Assembly (NCBI RefSeq): GCF_963677305.1
Contig: NZ_OY781925.1
Span: forward strand, 3,500,783-3,564,782
Length of the DNA: 64,000 nt
Direction: 5' to 3'
Source of the DNA: an uncultured Holophaga sp.
GTDB lineage: Bacteria > Acidobacteriota > Holophagae > Holophagales > Holophagaceae
The position numbers and the translations under genes are program-made. The notes beneath the pieces are model-generated. The model saw nothing but the letters and a program-made list of their open reading frames with translations. It had not been told where the DNA came from and ran no database searches. How positions within the stretch are numbered: position 1 is the first letter of the stretch; each line of letters begins with the position of its first letter. This document shows positions 53,666-62,245 of the stretch, piece by piece.

Positions 53666-54144
53666 GCCAGCCCACGCCCCTCGACCCTGTCAAGCGCAGC
53701 ATCCTGGCCTTCGTCTGCCTGGGGGCCATCCACCAGTTGAGCCCCTGGCCGGGTCCCCAGGCCCTCTTCCTGGCCTTTCTGGTGCTGGCCGTGGCTCCGG
53801 GTTTCCACTCCCCGGTGGCGGCCCTCCTCTGGTCTGCCGCAGCTGGCTGGATCCTGGAGGGGAGCCTGCGGATGTATCCCCACCTCGGGGGCACCGCCCT
53901 GGCCAACCTGATCGTCTGTCTGCTGGCGCACTGGCACTTCCGGAACCGTCCCCCCGACACCCGGATCCCCTACTGGGGCCAGCTGGCCCTCTTCCAGGTG
54001 GGACTGCTCCTGCTCACCCACCTCTGCGTCCGCATCGCCGCGGGACCCCACCCTTGGGGCTGGTCCTGGCTCTGGCCCCTGGTGGGCATTCCCTTCTGGG
54101 GCTCCCTCTCCCTCTGGTTGAGGCTTCCCGACCGCCGGAGGTGA
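53662..54144 (+). CDS. mreD: Rod-shape determining membrane protein MreD
   Basis: The 160-residue protein has about five membrane helices with the MreD-like segment LLWSAAAGWILEGSLRMYPHLGGTALANLIVCLLAHW. Family conservation is low, so identification leans on its place between mreC and mrdA. Its last codons contain the Shine-Dalgarno for mrdA. Confidence 0.85.
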   Translation: MSQPTPLDPVKRSILAFVCLGAIHQLSPWPGPQALFLAFLVLAVAPGFHSPVAALLWSAAAGWILEGSLRMYPHLGGTALANLIVCLLAHWHFRNRPPDTRIPYWGQLALFQVGLLLLTHLCVRIAAGPHPWGWSWLWPLVGIPFWGSLSLWLRLPDRRR

Positions 54145-54147
54145 TCC

Positions 54148-56016
54148 CTGGACGCCCGCGGTCGCCATCTCCTCCTTAAACGCCTCGCCTGGGGCAGGGC
54201 CCTGGCCTGGATCATGCTCCTGACCCTCCTCACGGCCTACGCATGGGTGCAGCTGGTCAAGCGCAGGGAAATGCGGGACCAGGCCGAGCGCCAGGCCGTC
54301 AAGACCCGCACCACCCCCGCCCCCCGCGGCATTGTCTACGACCGCAACGGCAACAAGCTGGTGGACAACCAGAGGGCCCTGCACCTCGTCATCCAAGCAG
54401 AAGACCTGCCCAAGGATCCCGCCCAGATCGAGGCCCTGGCGGCAGCCCTCCAGCGCGATCCCGCCGAGCTGAAGCGCCGCATCGCCGCTGGACGCCAAGC
54501 GGGAGGCAACCGCATGGTCGTCCTCCAGGACAACCTGGATGAAGCCAGCCTCGCCCAGGCGGAGCTCCTCCGGGCCCGCTTCCCCTTCCTCAGCATCGAG
54601 ACGGCCCCGCGGCGGGTCTATCTGGGACAGGACCTTGCAGGGCACCTCCTGGGCTACGTCGGCGAGGTGGATGACCGGCTGATGAAGAAGGAGCCCGGCA
54701 AGTACCAGCTGGGGGAGATCATCGGCAAGGTGGGCCTGGAGGCCAGCCACAACGAGCTCCTCAAGGGCGTCGATGGCGAGCGGAGCATCGTGGTGGACTA
54801 CCTGGGCCGGGAGGTGGCCCTCAAGGGCATGGTGGAGTCGGTCCCGGGCAAGAGCGTCTACCTCACCCTGGATGCCGGTCTCCAGCAGGTCCTCCGGGAG
54901 GCCTTCGGCAAGGAGAACGGTGCCGCCGTGGTCCTGGACCTGCGGGATGGCGGCGTCCTGGCCATGTATTCCAGCCCCTCCTACGACCCCAATGTCTTCC
55001 TGAACCGCCTCACCCAGGACCAGGTGAAGGAATTCTGGCAGAACCCCGTCCGCCCCATGCTCAACCGGGCCGTCCAGGGTCTCTACCCCCCGGGCTCCAC
55101 CTTCAAGCTCCTCACGGCCCTGGCCGCCCTGGACAAGGGGATCATCACCCCCGAGACGCGCTTCACCTGTGCCGGACACAAGAACTACTACGGACGCGAC
55201 TTCCGCTGTGACGGGGTCCACGGTTCCCTGAACCTCGTCCAGGCCATCGCCCAGAGCTGCGACATCTACTTCTACGAGCTGGCCTCCCGCCTGGACATTG
55301 ATGATATCTATGCCGCTGCCGTCAAATACGGGCTGGCAGGCAAGACAGGAGTGGACCTCCTCCATGAGGTGGCCTCCCGGGTCCCCAGTCGGGAGTGGGT
55401 GAAGAAGGCCCGCCCCAAGGACCCTCACTGGTACGCGGGCGAAACCATCAGCGTGGGCATCGGCCAGGGCGCCAACGGCATCACCCCCATCGCCCTCGCC
55501 CGCTTCTATGCGGCCCTGGCCACCCGGGGCCGGGTCATCACCCCCCACCTCCTCCTGGGACGCCAGGATGAACAGACGGGCAAGATGGTCCCCATACCCC
55601 CGCCCCCCTCCCACGAGAGCGGCATGGATCCAGGCACCTGGGCCGCCCTGGATCAGGGCCTCTTCGAAGTGGTCCACAGCGGCACCGCCCATGCCAGCGC
55701 CGTACAGGGGGTCACCATGGTGGGCAAGACAGGCACCAGCCAGGTGGTCTCCTTCGTGAGCCGCTCCCACTACTCAGGCAGCTCCAAGAAGCTCCGGGAC
55801 AATGCCCTCTTTGCGGGCTATGCCCCCCGGGAGAACCCCCAGATCGCCTTTGCCGTGGTGGTGGAGAACGGCGGCTTCGGTGCCAGCAGCGCCGCCCCCA
55901 TCGCCAAGAAGCTGGTGGAGTACTGGTTCCTGCAGCGGCCCTCCAACCCCCTGCCCCCGCCCTCCCTCAAGCCCTTCTCGCCCTTCCAGGAGAGTGAAAC
56001 CGGAGAGACCCCATGA
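54148..56016 (+). CDS. mrdA: Penicillin-binding protein 2 (transpeptidase), probable CTG start
   Basis: The class B PBP has one N-terminal membrane helix, a pedestal domain from APRGIVYDRNGNKLVDN, and a transpeptidase domain with S317-T-F-K320, S370-C-D372 (SxD as in other PBP2) and K527-T-G529. The first ATG (54214) cuts into the membrane helix. The only upstream candidate before the in-frame stop at 54142 is CTG at 54148, which lies 6 bp after GGAGG of GGAGGTGATC. It adds basic residues (RGRHLLLKRLAWGR) before the helix, as expected. This gives 622 residues. It cross-links peptidoglycan with RodA during elongation. Confidence 0.9.
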   Translation: MDARGRHLLLKRLAWGRALAWIMLLTLLTAYAWVQLVKRREMRDQAERQAVKTRTTPAPRGIVYDRNGNKLVDNQRALHLVIQAEDLPKDPAQIEALAAALQRDPAELKRRIAAGRQAGGNRMVVLQDNLDEASLAQAELLRARFPFLSIETAPRRVYLGQDLAGHLLGYVGEVDDRLMKKEPGKYQLGEIIGKVGLEASHNELLKGVDGERSIVVDYLGREVALKGMVESVPGKSVYLTLDAGLQQVLREAFGKENGAAVVLDLRDGGVLAMYSSPSYDPNVFLNRLTQDQVKEFWQNPVRPMLNRAVQGLYPPGSTFKLLTALAALDKGIITPETRFTCAGHKNYYGRDFRCDGVHGSLNLVQAIAQSCDIYFYELASRLDIDDIYAAAVKYGLAGKTGVDLLHEVASRVPSREWVKKARPKDPHWYAGETISVGIGQGANGITPIALARFYAALATRGRVITPHLLLGRQDEQTGKMVPIPPPPSHESGMDPGTWAALDQGLFEVVHSGTAHASAVQGVTMVGKTGTSQVVSFVSRSHYSGSSKKLRDNALFAGYAPRENPQIAFAVVVENGGFGASSAAPIAKKLVEYWFLQRPSNPLPPPSLKPFSPFQESETGETP

Positions 56017-57101
56017 AGCTCTCACTCAACACCCTGGACCGGCGTCTGCTCATCGCCATGTGCCTCCTGACCCTCATGGGGCTCCTGACCATTTACTCCG
56101 CCGGCCGCGGGAGCCCGAGCCAGGGGCACATGTGGATGAAGCAGGCAGGCTGGATGATCATCGGCTTCGCCGCCATGCTAGGGGTGTCCCACCTGAACCC
56201 CGAGCGGCTCTTCCGCAACAGTGTCGTCTTCTACGCCCTGGGGATCCTTGCCCTGGTGGCGGTCTTCGCCATCGGCCGGAGCATCGGCGGGGCGAAGCGC
56301 TGGATCGCCTTCGGCGGCCTGACCTTCCAACCCTCAGAGCTCATGAAGTGGCTCAGCCTCCTCTTCGTGGCCCACCGCCTGGGCACCCGGCCCCCGCTCG
56401 AGCTCAGTACCTGGGATCTGCTCGGCGCCGCCGGTCTGGTCTTCTTCCCCATGCTCCTGGTCATGAAGCAGCCGGACCTGGGCATGGCCATCAGCTTCCT
56501 TCCCATCCTGGTGCTCATCCCCCTCATCCGGGGCCTCAAACTCAAGTGGGTGGTCCTGGGGGTGCTGCTGCTGTCGGGCCTGGGCTTCATCGCCTGGCAC
56601 AAGGTCCTCAAGCCCTACCAGAAGCAGCGGGTCCTGACCTTCCTCAACCCGGAGGCCGACCTCCAGGGCAAGGGCTACCAGATCAACCAGAGCCGCATCG
56701 CCATCGGAGCGGGGGGCCTCCTGGGCAAGGGCTTCACCAGCGGCACCCAGACCCAGCTCAACTTCCTCCCGGTCAAGACCACGGACTTCGTCTTCTCCGT
56801 CTGGGCCGAGGAGCGGGGCTTCCTGGGGGTGCTCATCGCCCTGGGGCTCTTCGGCCTGCTCCTCAACCGGATCCTGGACATCGCCCGGGATGCCAGGCGG
56901 GCTCCTGAGCTCTACTTCTGCGTGGGCACGGCCGGCATCTTCGCCCTGCATGTCTTCGTCAATGTGGGCATGGTGATCGGCATCCTGCCCAACAAGGGCA
57001 TGGTGCTGCCCTTCTTCAGCGCGGGCGGCAGCAGCACCCTCAGCTATTTCCTGGCCCTGGGCCTGGTGATGGGCATCCACCGGCGCTCCCTGGTGCAGTA
57101 G
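56013..57101 (+). CDS. rodA: Peptidoglycan glycosyltransferase RodA (SEDS family)
   Basis: The 362-residue protein has ten membrane helices. SEDS hallmarks are GGAKRWIAFGGLTFQPSELMKWLSLLFVA, LVMKQPDLGMAISFLPI with the catalytic-region Asp, NFLPVKTTDFVFSVWAEERGFLG and GMVLPFFSAGGSSTLSYFLALGLVMGI. It polymerises lipid II with PBP2. It overlaps mrdA by ATGA and closes the mre-mrd operon. Confidence 0.96.
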   Translation: MKLSLNTLDRRLLIAMCLLTLMGLLTIYSAGRGSPSQGHMWMKQAGWMIIGFAAMLGVSHLNPERLFRNSVVFYALGILALVAVFAIGRSIGGAKRWIAFGGLTFQPSELMKWLSLLFVAHRLGTRPPLELSTWDLLGAAGLVFFPMLLVMKQPDLGMAISFLPILVLIPLIRGLKLKWVVLGVLLLSGLGFIAWHKVLKPYQKQRVLTFLNPEADLQGKGYQINQSRIAIGAGGLLGKGFTSGTQTQLNFLPVKTTDFVFSVWAEERGFLGVLIALGLFGLLLNRILDIARDARRAPELYFCVGTAGIFALHVFVNVGMVIGILPNKGMVLPFFSAGGSSTLSYFLALGLVMGIHRRSLVQ

Positions 57102-57123
57102 AACCGAAAGGGAGAGTCCGTGC

Positions 57124-57153
57124 TTGATCCTGAATAGGGCACGTGCATAAAAT
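57124..57153 (+). promoter_or_regulatory. Candidate promoter of the PstS-like gene
   Basis: TTGATC (57124-57129) and TAAAAT (57148-57153) are separated by 18 bp, in an otherwise GC-rich gap between rodA and the next gene. Confidence 0.5.
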
Positions 57154-57243
57154 CGCGACAGCCACTCAGTCATGCATGCGACCGTCCGACCGGCAGCGGT
57201 TCCGCCAGCACGGATATCCGGTCTCTCACTTTGGAGGCTCGCC

Positions 57244-58239
57244 ATGTTCCCTGCCCGCTCTGTATTCCGCGCCACCCTGTCCGCCTCGCTCCTCCTGGGC
57301 CTGGCGGCTCCCGGCCTCCTCAGGGCCAAGGCCCCCGCCGTGGCACAACCACCCCAGATGCTCACGGCCAGGGGCTTCCAGGGCATGTTCTTCATCACCG
57401 CCGTGCTCAGTGGCGCCTACGCCAGCCGCCACCCCGGGGTGGCCCCGGATATCCAGATCGATGGCGAGTCCGAGGCCATGAAGGCCCTCACCGAAGGACG
57501 GACGATGATGGCCATGATGGGCCGCGACCTCCTCCCGGCCGAAGATGCCGCATTCAAGGCTAAGTGGGGCTATGCCCCCACCCGAGTAGCCCTCGCCATG
57601 GATGCCCTGGTGGTGCTGGTCAACCACAACAACCCCATCAAGCAGATCCGGGTGGAACAACTGGACGCCGTCTACAGCCTGGACCGGAAGCAGGGCTGGC
57701 CGGAGGATGTGCTCACCTGGGGCGATCTGGGGGTGAAACAGGGGGGCTGGGAGAACCGCCCCATCGAGCGCTTCGGACGCCCTGAGGACAGCGGGAACTA
57801 CTGGCTGCTGACCCAGGCCCTCACTCTGAATGGCCGTCCCCGCCTCCCCATCCGCGGCGATATGGACGCCATCACCCTCACGGAGGAACTGGCCGCCAAC
57901 CAGGCCGCCATCGCCTACGGCAACATGGTGGAGAAGTTCGCTTCCACCAAGATCGTCCCCCTGGTGCCCAAGGGGGGCAAGGATGCCGTTGAGGCCACCC
58001 CCGCCACCGTAGGCTCCGGCGCCTATCCCCTCTGCCGCAACCTGTACGTCTACATCAACAAGGATCCCCACAAAGGGATGCCCCCCCTGGTGAAGGATTT
58101 CCTCTCCTTCGCCCTCTCCCCCGCCGGCCAGGGGATTATCAGGGATTCCGGACAGGTTCCGCTGCAGCCTGATATCGTGGCCCTCAACCGCCTGAAGGTC
58201 ACCGACAAGTTCGACGCAGACAGTTCCACCCTGCGCTAG
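57244..58239 (+). CDS. PstS-like phosphate/anion ABC-transporter substrate-binding protein
   Basis: The 331-residue protein has a signal peptide (about 1-29, ending LLRAKA). It then has a PBP-like fold: SGAYASRHPGVAPDIQIDGESEAMKAL, MALGR-type DLLPAEDAAF, ALVVLVNHNNPIKQIRVEQLDAVYSLD, EDSGNYWLL and YPLCRNLYVYINKDPHKGMPPLVKDFLSFALSPAGQGIIRDSGQVPL. The last part is diagnostic of the PstS family. GGAGG precedes the ATG at 57244. There is no pstCAB nearby, so it is an orphan binding protein here. Confidence 0.82.
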   Translation: MFPARSVFRATLSASLLLGLAAPGLLRAKAPAVAQPPQMLTARGFQGMFFITAVLSGAYASRHPGVAPDIQIDGESEAMKALTEGRTMMAMMGRDLLPAEDAAFKAKWGYAPTRVALAMDALVVLVNHNNPIKQIRVEQLDAVYSLDRKQGWPEDVLTWGDLGVKQGGWENRPIERFGRPEDSGNYWLLTQALTLNGRPRLPIRGDMDAITLTEELAANQAAIAYGNMVEKFASTKIVPLVPKGGKDAVEATPATVGSGAYPLCRNLYVYINKDPHKGMPPLVKDFLSFALSPAGQGIIRDSGQVPLQPDIVALNRLKVTDKFDADSSTLR

Positions 58240-58332
58240 GACCCCATTTTTCCGCTTTGGATCTGGCCCCCGCCATGATCTTCTGTAGTATTGCGTCCAG
58301 CGTTTCCATGAACGCCGGGCCCGGAGGACATC

Positions 58333-59667
58333 ATGGCGAGACTGAGCAAGTCCTGGAAGGCCGAAACCGAGGGCAGGGCCCTGGCGACGGAGCTCCACAC
58401 CATCCTGGAGGTCAGCCACCGGCAGGCCAAGGGGATCATCGACGGAGGCCTCGCCCGGGTGAACGGCGAGCCGGTCCGTTCCGCCGGGCACCGGCTCAAG
58501 GCCGGCGACGAGCTCTCCGTGGCCTTCGACCCCGACACCGAATACACCGCCATCCCCAAGCCGCGAAAGAAGGGGCCGGGCGCCGATGTGGACATCCTCT
58601 GGGAGGACAAGCATCTCCTCTTCGTGGACAAGCCCGCGGGTCTGCTCACAGTGCCCACCGAGCGCACCCACGAGACCTGTCTGGCGGACTCCATCACCGA
58701 CCTCTACCGGCGCCGCGGCTTCAAGCGTTTCCACCTCTACATCGCCCACCGGCTGGACCGCTTCACCTCCGGCGTGCTGGTCTTCGCCAAGACCCCCGAG
58801 GCCCTCAACGGTCTGAAGAACCTCTTTGAGGAACACCACCTGAACCGGGTCTACAAGGCCATTCTGGTGGGCGAGCTGCCGGAGAACGCCGGCACCCTCA
58901 CGGGCAAGCTGGTGGAGCACCAGAAGAGCCTGAAGATCAGCGTGGTCCAGCCCAAGAAGGGCGAGCCCAAGGGGGCCAAGCACGCCATCACCCACTACCG
59001 GGTTCTGGAGCGCCTGCCCGGCCACACCGTGGTGGAGGTCAAGCTGGAAACCGGTCGCCGCAATCAGATCCGCGTCCAGTTCGCCGACCGGGGCTTCCCC
59101 ATCCTGGGAGACCATGTCTACGGCACCAAGAGCGAGCTCATCGACCGCCAGGCCCTCCACGCCGAACTGCTGGGCATCCGCCACCCCGTGACCGACGACG
59201 CTGTTACCGTCAGCGCCCCCCTGCCCGCCGACATGGAAGCGGCCCTGAAGGCCCTCCGCAACACCCGTCGGGTGGAGCGCGCCGCAGCCGGCGTGAAGGG
59301 TGAGGAGGGCATCTTCAAGCCCAAGATCACCAAAGAGCGCAAGCTCGCCCGGGTCTATCGTTCCAAGCGCTTCGGAGAAGAGGAGCTGGAGGCCCCCCGG
59401 CTGACCGGCCCCCGCAAGAGCTTCGACCGTGAGCGCAGCGGTGAGGACCGTCCCCGCAAGAGCTTCGACCGGGAGCGCAGCGGCGAGGACCGACCCCGCA
59501 AGAGCTTTGACCGCGAGCGCAGCGGCGAGGACCGTCCCCGGTCGGTCGGCCCCCGCAAGCCCTTCGATCGTGAGCGCGGCGGCGCAGACCGCCCCCGCCC
59601 GACCGGCCCCAGGAAGTCCTCCGACCGCCCCAAAGGGCCCGCGAGACCCAAGCGCAAGCCCGAGTGA
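58333..59667 (+). CDS. RluA-family 23S/tRNA pseudouridine synthase with repeat-rich C-terminal tail
   Basis: The 444-residue protein has an S4 RNA-binding domain (about 18-75), then a catalytic domain with AHRLDRFTSGVLVFAKT (catalytic Asp), VYKAILVGELP, LETGRRNQIRVQFADRGFPILGDHVYG and LHAELLGIRHPV. Residues about 345-444 form a charged, disordered extension with three exact 14-residue repeats PRKSFDRERSGEDR and two degenerate ones, then KRKPE. RluA family members rarely have such tails. The rRNA or tRNA target cannot be told. Confidence 0.88.
   Translation: MARLSKSWKAETEGRALATELHTILEVSHRQAKGIIDGGLARVNGEPVRSAGHRLKAGDELSVAFDPDTEYTAIPKPRKKGPGADVDILWEDKHLLFVDKPAGLLTVPTERTHETCLADSITDLYRRRGFKRFHLYIAHRLDRFTSGVLVFAKTPEALNGLKNLFEEHHLNRVYKAILVGELPENAGTLTGKLVEHQKSLKISVVQPKKGEPKGAKHAITHYRVLERLPGHTVVEVKLETGRRNQIRVQFADRGFPILGDHVYGTKSELIDRQALHAELLGIRHPVTDDAVTVSAPLPADMEAALKALRNTRRVERAAAGVKGEEGIFKPKITKERKLARVYRSKRFGEEELEAPRLTGPRKSFDRERSGEDRPRKSFDRERSGEDRPRKSFDRERSGEDRPRSVGPRKPFDRERGGADRPRPTGPRKSSDRPKGPARPKRKPE
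59410..59592 (+). repeat. 42-bp tandem repeats in the pseudouridine synthase tail
   Basis: Units at 59410-59451, 59452-59493 and 59494-59535 encode the same 14 residues with few silent changes. After a 5-codon insertion, a diverged unit follows at 59551-59592. The period is a multiple of three. Confidence 0.85.
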
Positions 59668-59676
59668 CCCCCCTTT

Positions 59677-59716
59677 TCATGAGATGAGCCGACTCCGGGG
59701 TCGGCTCATCTCATGA
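59677..59716. terminator. Bidirectional terminator between the pseudouridine synthase and DegT genes
   Basis: A 16-17 bp perfect stem TCATGAGATGAGCCGAC/GTCGGCTCATCTCATGA (59677-59693 with 59700-59716) has a 6-nt loop. On the minus strand it is followed by AAAAGG from the CCTTTT at 59672-59677. The stem overlaps the last codons of the minus gene. Confidence 0.7.
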
Positions 59717-60898
59717 AGCCAGCACCTGTTTGACGGCCGCCACCACTTGGTCCTGGTCCTCTTCCGTGAGCCCCGGCCACAGGGGCAGGGAGAAAAGGCG
59801 CTCGCCGCTCCAGTCAGTGTGAGGCAAGCCCTCCTTGGGCATCCCGTGAGGATGCTGGTTGTAGAAGTCCCGGTAGAAGGTGTGCTGGTGGGTGGGCTTG
59901 TAGTGGATCCCCGTGCCGATGTTCTCGGCCTTGAGGGCGGCCACGAAGGCGTCCCGGTCCATACCCGCCTTCTCGGGGCGGATCCGGGCCACGAAGAGGT
60001 GGAAGCAGTGGGCGTGGTCGCTGTCGCCCTCCCAGGGCATCACCAGCTCCTCAACGTCCTGGAAGAGCTCCAGATAACGTTTGAAGAGCTGTCCACGACG
60101 CGCATTGAAGCCATCCAGTTTCTGGATCTGGTGCAACCCCATGGCGGCCTGGATATCCATGAAGTTGGCCTTGCGGGCAGGCTCCAGCACATCGATGTGG
60201 GGGCTGCCATCCTTGCTCTGGCGCTTCCAGGCGTCCCGCTCGATGCCGTGGAAGCGCAGGCGCTGGATGCGACTGGCATAGGTATCGTCATGGAAAGCCA
60301 GGGCCCCGCCCTCACCCGTGGTCATGTTCTTGTTGGGGTGGAAGCTGTAGGCGGTCATGACGGAACGCGGGTCGCTGCCGATCTTCCGCCCCTTGTAGTG
60401 GGCACCCATGGCCTGGGCGGCGTCCTCCACCACCCAGAGGCCGTGCTTCTCCGCGAGGGCCCAGATGGCCTCCATCGGACAGGGGAGCCCCGTGAGGTGC
60501 ACAGGGATGATCCCCCTGGTGCGCGGGGTGATGGCCGCCTCAATCCGGGCCGGGTCGATATTCAGGGTCCTGGGATCGATGTCCACCAGGACGGGGCTGC
60601 CCCCCTGTAGGATCACCGTGGAGAGGGTGGAGACCCAGGTGAGGGAGGTGGTGATGACCTCATCCCCCGGCTGGAGCCCCAGCACCTGCATGGAGATCTC
60701 CTGGCCCGTGGTGGCACTGTTGAGTGCCAGGCAGTGGGGCACCCCGTTGTAGGCCTTCAGAGCCTCCTCGAAGCGCGCGGCCTTGGGGCCGGTGGTGATC
60801 CAGCCCGACTGGATAGAGTCGATGATCTCGGCGATCTCCTCCTGGCCCACCATGGGGCGGGTGAAGGGCAGGAACTCGGAACGGCGGACGTAAGCCAT
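59711..60898 (-). CDS. DegT/DnrJ/EryC1/StrS-family PLP aminotransferase (ArnB-like)
   Basis: The 395-residue protein has the sugar-aminotransferase pattern LPFTRPMVGQEEIAEIIDSIQSGWITTGPKAARFEE, ALNSATTGQEISMQVLGLQPGDEVITTSLTWVST, VVEDAAQAMGAHYKGRKIGS, YSFHPNKNMTTGEGGALAFHD (Schiff-base Lys) and RKANFMDIQAAMGLHQI. It puts an amino group on a 4-keto nucleotide sugar, as ArnB does with UDP-Ara4O for lipid A modification or QdtB-like enzymes for surface glycans. No other sugar-modification genes are adjacent. The start at 60898 matches the family N-terminus. Confidence 0.9.
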   Translation of the reverse strand: MAYVRRSEFLPFTRPMVGQEEIAEIIDSIQSGWITTGPKAARFEEALKAYNGVPHCLALNSATTGQEISMQVLGLQPGDEVITTSLTWVSTLSTVILQGGSPVLVDIDPRTLNIDPARIEAAITPRTRGIIPVHLTGLPCPMEAIWALAEKHGLWVVEDAAQAMGAHYKGRKIGSDPRSVMTAYSFHPNKNMTTGEGGALAFHDDTYASRIQRLRFHGIERDAWKRQSKDGSPHIDVLEPARKANFMDIQAAMGLHQIQKLDGFNARRGQLFKRYLELFQDVEELVMPWEGDSDHAHCFHLFVARIRPEKAGMDRDAFVAALKAENIGTGIHYKPTHQHTFYRDFYNQHPHGMPKEGLPHTDWSGERLFSLPLWPGLTEEDQDQVVAAVKQVLAS

Positions 60899-60956
60899 GG
60901 AAACTCCAGAACCCCTCATCATAGCAATCCGGCGCCGCCCGCCGTCCCCTCGGGAC

Positions 60957-61388
60957 TCAAAGGGCGCCCAGGGTCGCGCGGAGGGCCGCCTCGACCTGGG
61001 CTGGGGCCCCCGCGGGGGGCAGGTCATCGGGCTGCAGGTAGGTGGTCCGAGCCCACTCGAAGAGAACGGGGCCGTTGGCGGGGCCGGCCATGCACTCACC
61101 GTGATTCTTCCAATAGTCGAGCAGCATCCAGCGAGTGCGGGGGAAGAGATGGACATGGAAGCGGCGATCCGCCTCGGCGAAGACCAGGGTGTAGACCCGA
61201 TCCGCCCCCGTGGCCTCCTCGATGGCCCTCACGGCCCTCGCATAGAGGACCCCGTAGGCCGCAGCCTCCCTTTCCGTGAAGTCACTGACCGTGCTCGCGG
61301 CACCTTTGCAGCGGAGGATCAGATAGCCGGGAATGGCGCAGTAGTCGGCTGTCTCCAGCCAGAAAAACGCATCTTCATAGACCCTCAT
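60957..61388 (-). CDS. HIT-like superfamily protein
   Basis: The 143-residue protein has a HIT-fold signature: an N-terminal AFFWLETADYCAIPGYLILRCKG strand pair, a helix with YGVLYARAVRAIEEATGADRVYTLVFAE, and FHVHLFPRT with His-x-His. The third His of HxHxHxx is replaced, so it resembles the divergent HIT-like group rather than classical Ap4A hydrolases. Its end lies 58 bp upstream of the DegT gene, same strand, so they may form an operon. Confidence 0.65.
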   Translation of the reverse strand: MRVYEDAFFWLETADYCAIPGYLILRCKGAASTVSDFTEREAAAYGVLYARAVRAIEEATGADRVYTLVFAEADRRFHVHLFPRTRWMLLDYWKNHGECMAGPANGPVLFEWARTTYLQPDDLPPAGAPAQVEAALRATLGAL

Positions 61389-61462
61389 GCCTGCCCTCCC
61401 GGAGGCTTCCCTTCCGTGCAGCCCCCCCGCCCACCTTACAATGGATACCCAGCAGGAGCCCC

Positions 61463-62242
61463 ATGCACCCCTTTCTCTTCAAAATCGGCAGCTTTCCCAT
61501 CGGAACCTACGGGCTCCTACTGGTTATCGCCTTCTTCTGCGCCCTGGCCCTGGCCCGACGCCAGGGCCGCCTGGACGGCCTCTCCCCGGACGCCATCACC
61601 GATCTCAGCATCAGCCTCCTCATCGCTGGCGTCATCGGAGCCAAGGCCCTGATGGTCATCGTGGATCTGGCCAGCGGCACCCCCTTCAACCAGGCTGTCT
61701 CCCTGGACACCCTCCGGGCGGGCGGAGCCGTCCATGGCGGCATCATCGCCGGGGCCATCGTCTTCTTCTGGCGCGCCCGCAAGCTCAGGCTACCCAAGGC
61801 CCTCGCGCTCGATGCCTGCGTCCCGGGGGTTTCCCTCGGGCAGGCCATCGGACGCCTGGGCTGCTTCTCCGCCGGCTGCTGCTATGGGACCGAATCCCAT
61901 CTCCCCTGGGCCGTGACCTTCACCAACCCGGATTCCCAGGCCACCCTGGGGATCCCCCTCCACCCGGTCCAGCTCTACACCTTCGGCGTGGATCTCATCG
62001 TCATGGCCCTGCTCCTGCTGGTCCGGAAGCACAGGCGATTCGAGGGGCAGGTCCTGTCCGCCTACTTTGTATTGGAGGGCCTGGCCCGGCTCCTGGTGGA
62101 GACCTGGCGGGGCGACCTGGACCGGGGCATCTGGTTCGCCGGGCTTTCCACCGGACGCATCACCGCCCTGAGCTTCGTCGTCGCCGGCATCGCCCTCACG
62201 TTCTGGTTCCGCCACCGCGCGCTCTCCCTGAAGAAGGCCTGA
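61463..62242 (+). CDS. lgt: Prolipoprotein diacylglyceryl transferase
   Basis: The 259-residue membrane protein has about seven helices and Lgt motifs: FPIGTYGLLLVIAFFCALALA, the catalytic-loop RAGGAVHGGIIAGAIVFFWRARK (H and GG) and VSLGQAIGRLGCFSAGCCYGTES (Arg of the GRxGxFxxGxxxG motif). It transfers diacylglycerol to lipobox cysteines, the first step for the lipoproteins encoded elsewhere in this window. The following pseudouridine synthase gene starts 3 bp later. Confidence 0.94.
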   Translation: MHPFLFKIGSFPIGTYGLLLVIAFFCALALARRQGRLDGLSPDAITDLSISLLIAGVIGAKALMVIVDLASGTPFNQAVSLDTLRAGGAVHGGIIAGAIVFFWRARKLRLPKALALDACVPGVSLGQAIGRLGCFSAGCCYGTESHLPWAVTFTNPDSQATLGIPLHPVQLYTFGVDLIVMALLLLVRKHRRFEGQVLSAYFVLEGLARLLVETWRGDLDRGIWFAGLSTGRITALSFVVAGIALTFWFRHRALSLKKA

Positions 62243-62245
62243 GTC

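Noticed and set aside
55255..55263. PBP2 with SCD instead of SxN, first taken as a damaged active site
   Set aside because: PBP2-class transpeptidases commonly have SxD at this motif, so it is normal.
59410..59592. Repeats of 42 bp that might suggest a CRISPR array or mobile repeat
   Set aside because: They are contiguous coding repeats in the tail of a pseudouridine synthase, with no spacers and no cas genes in the window.
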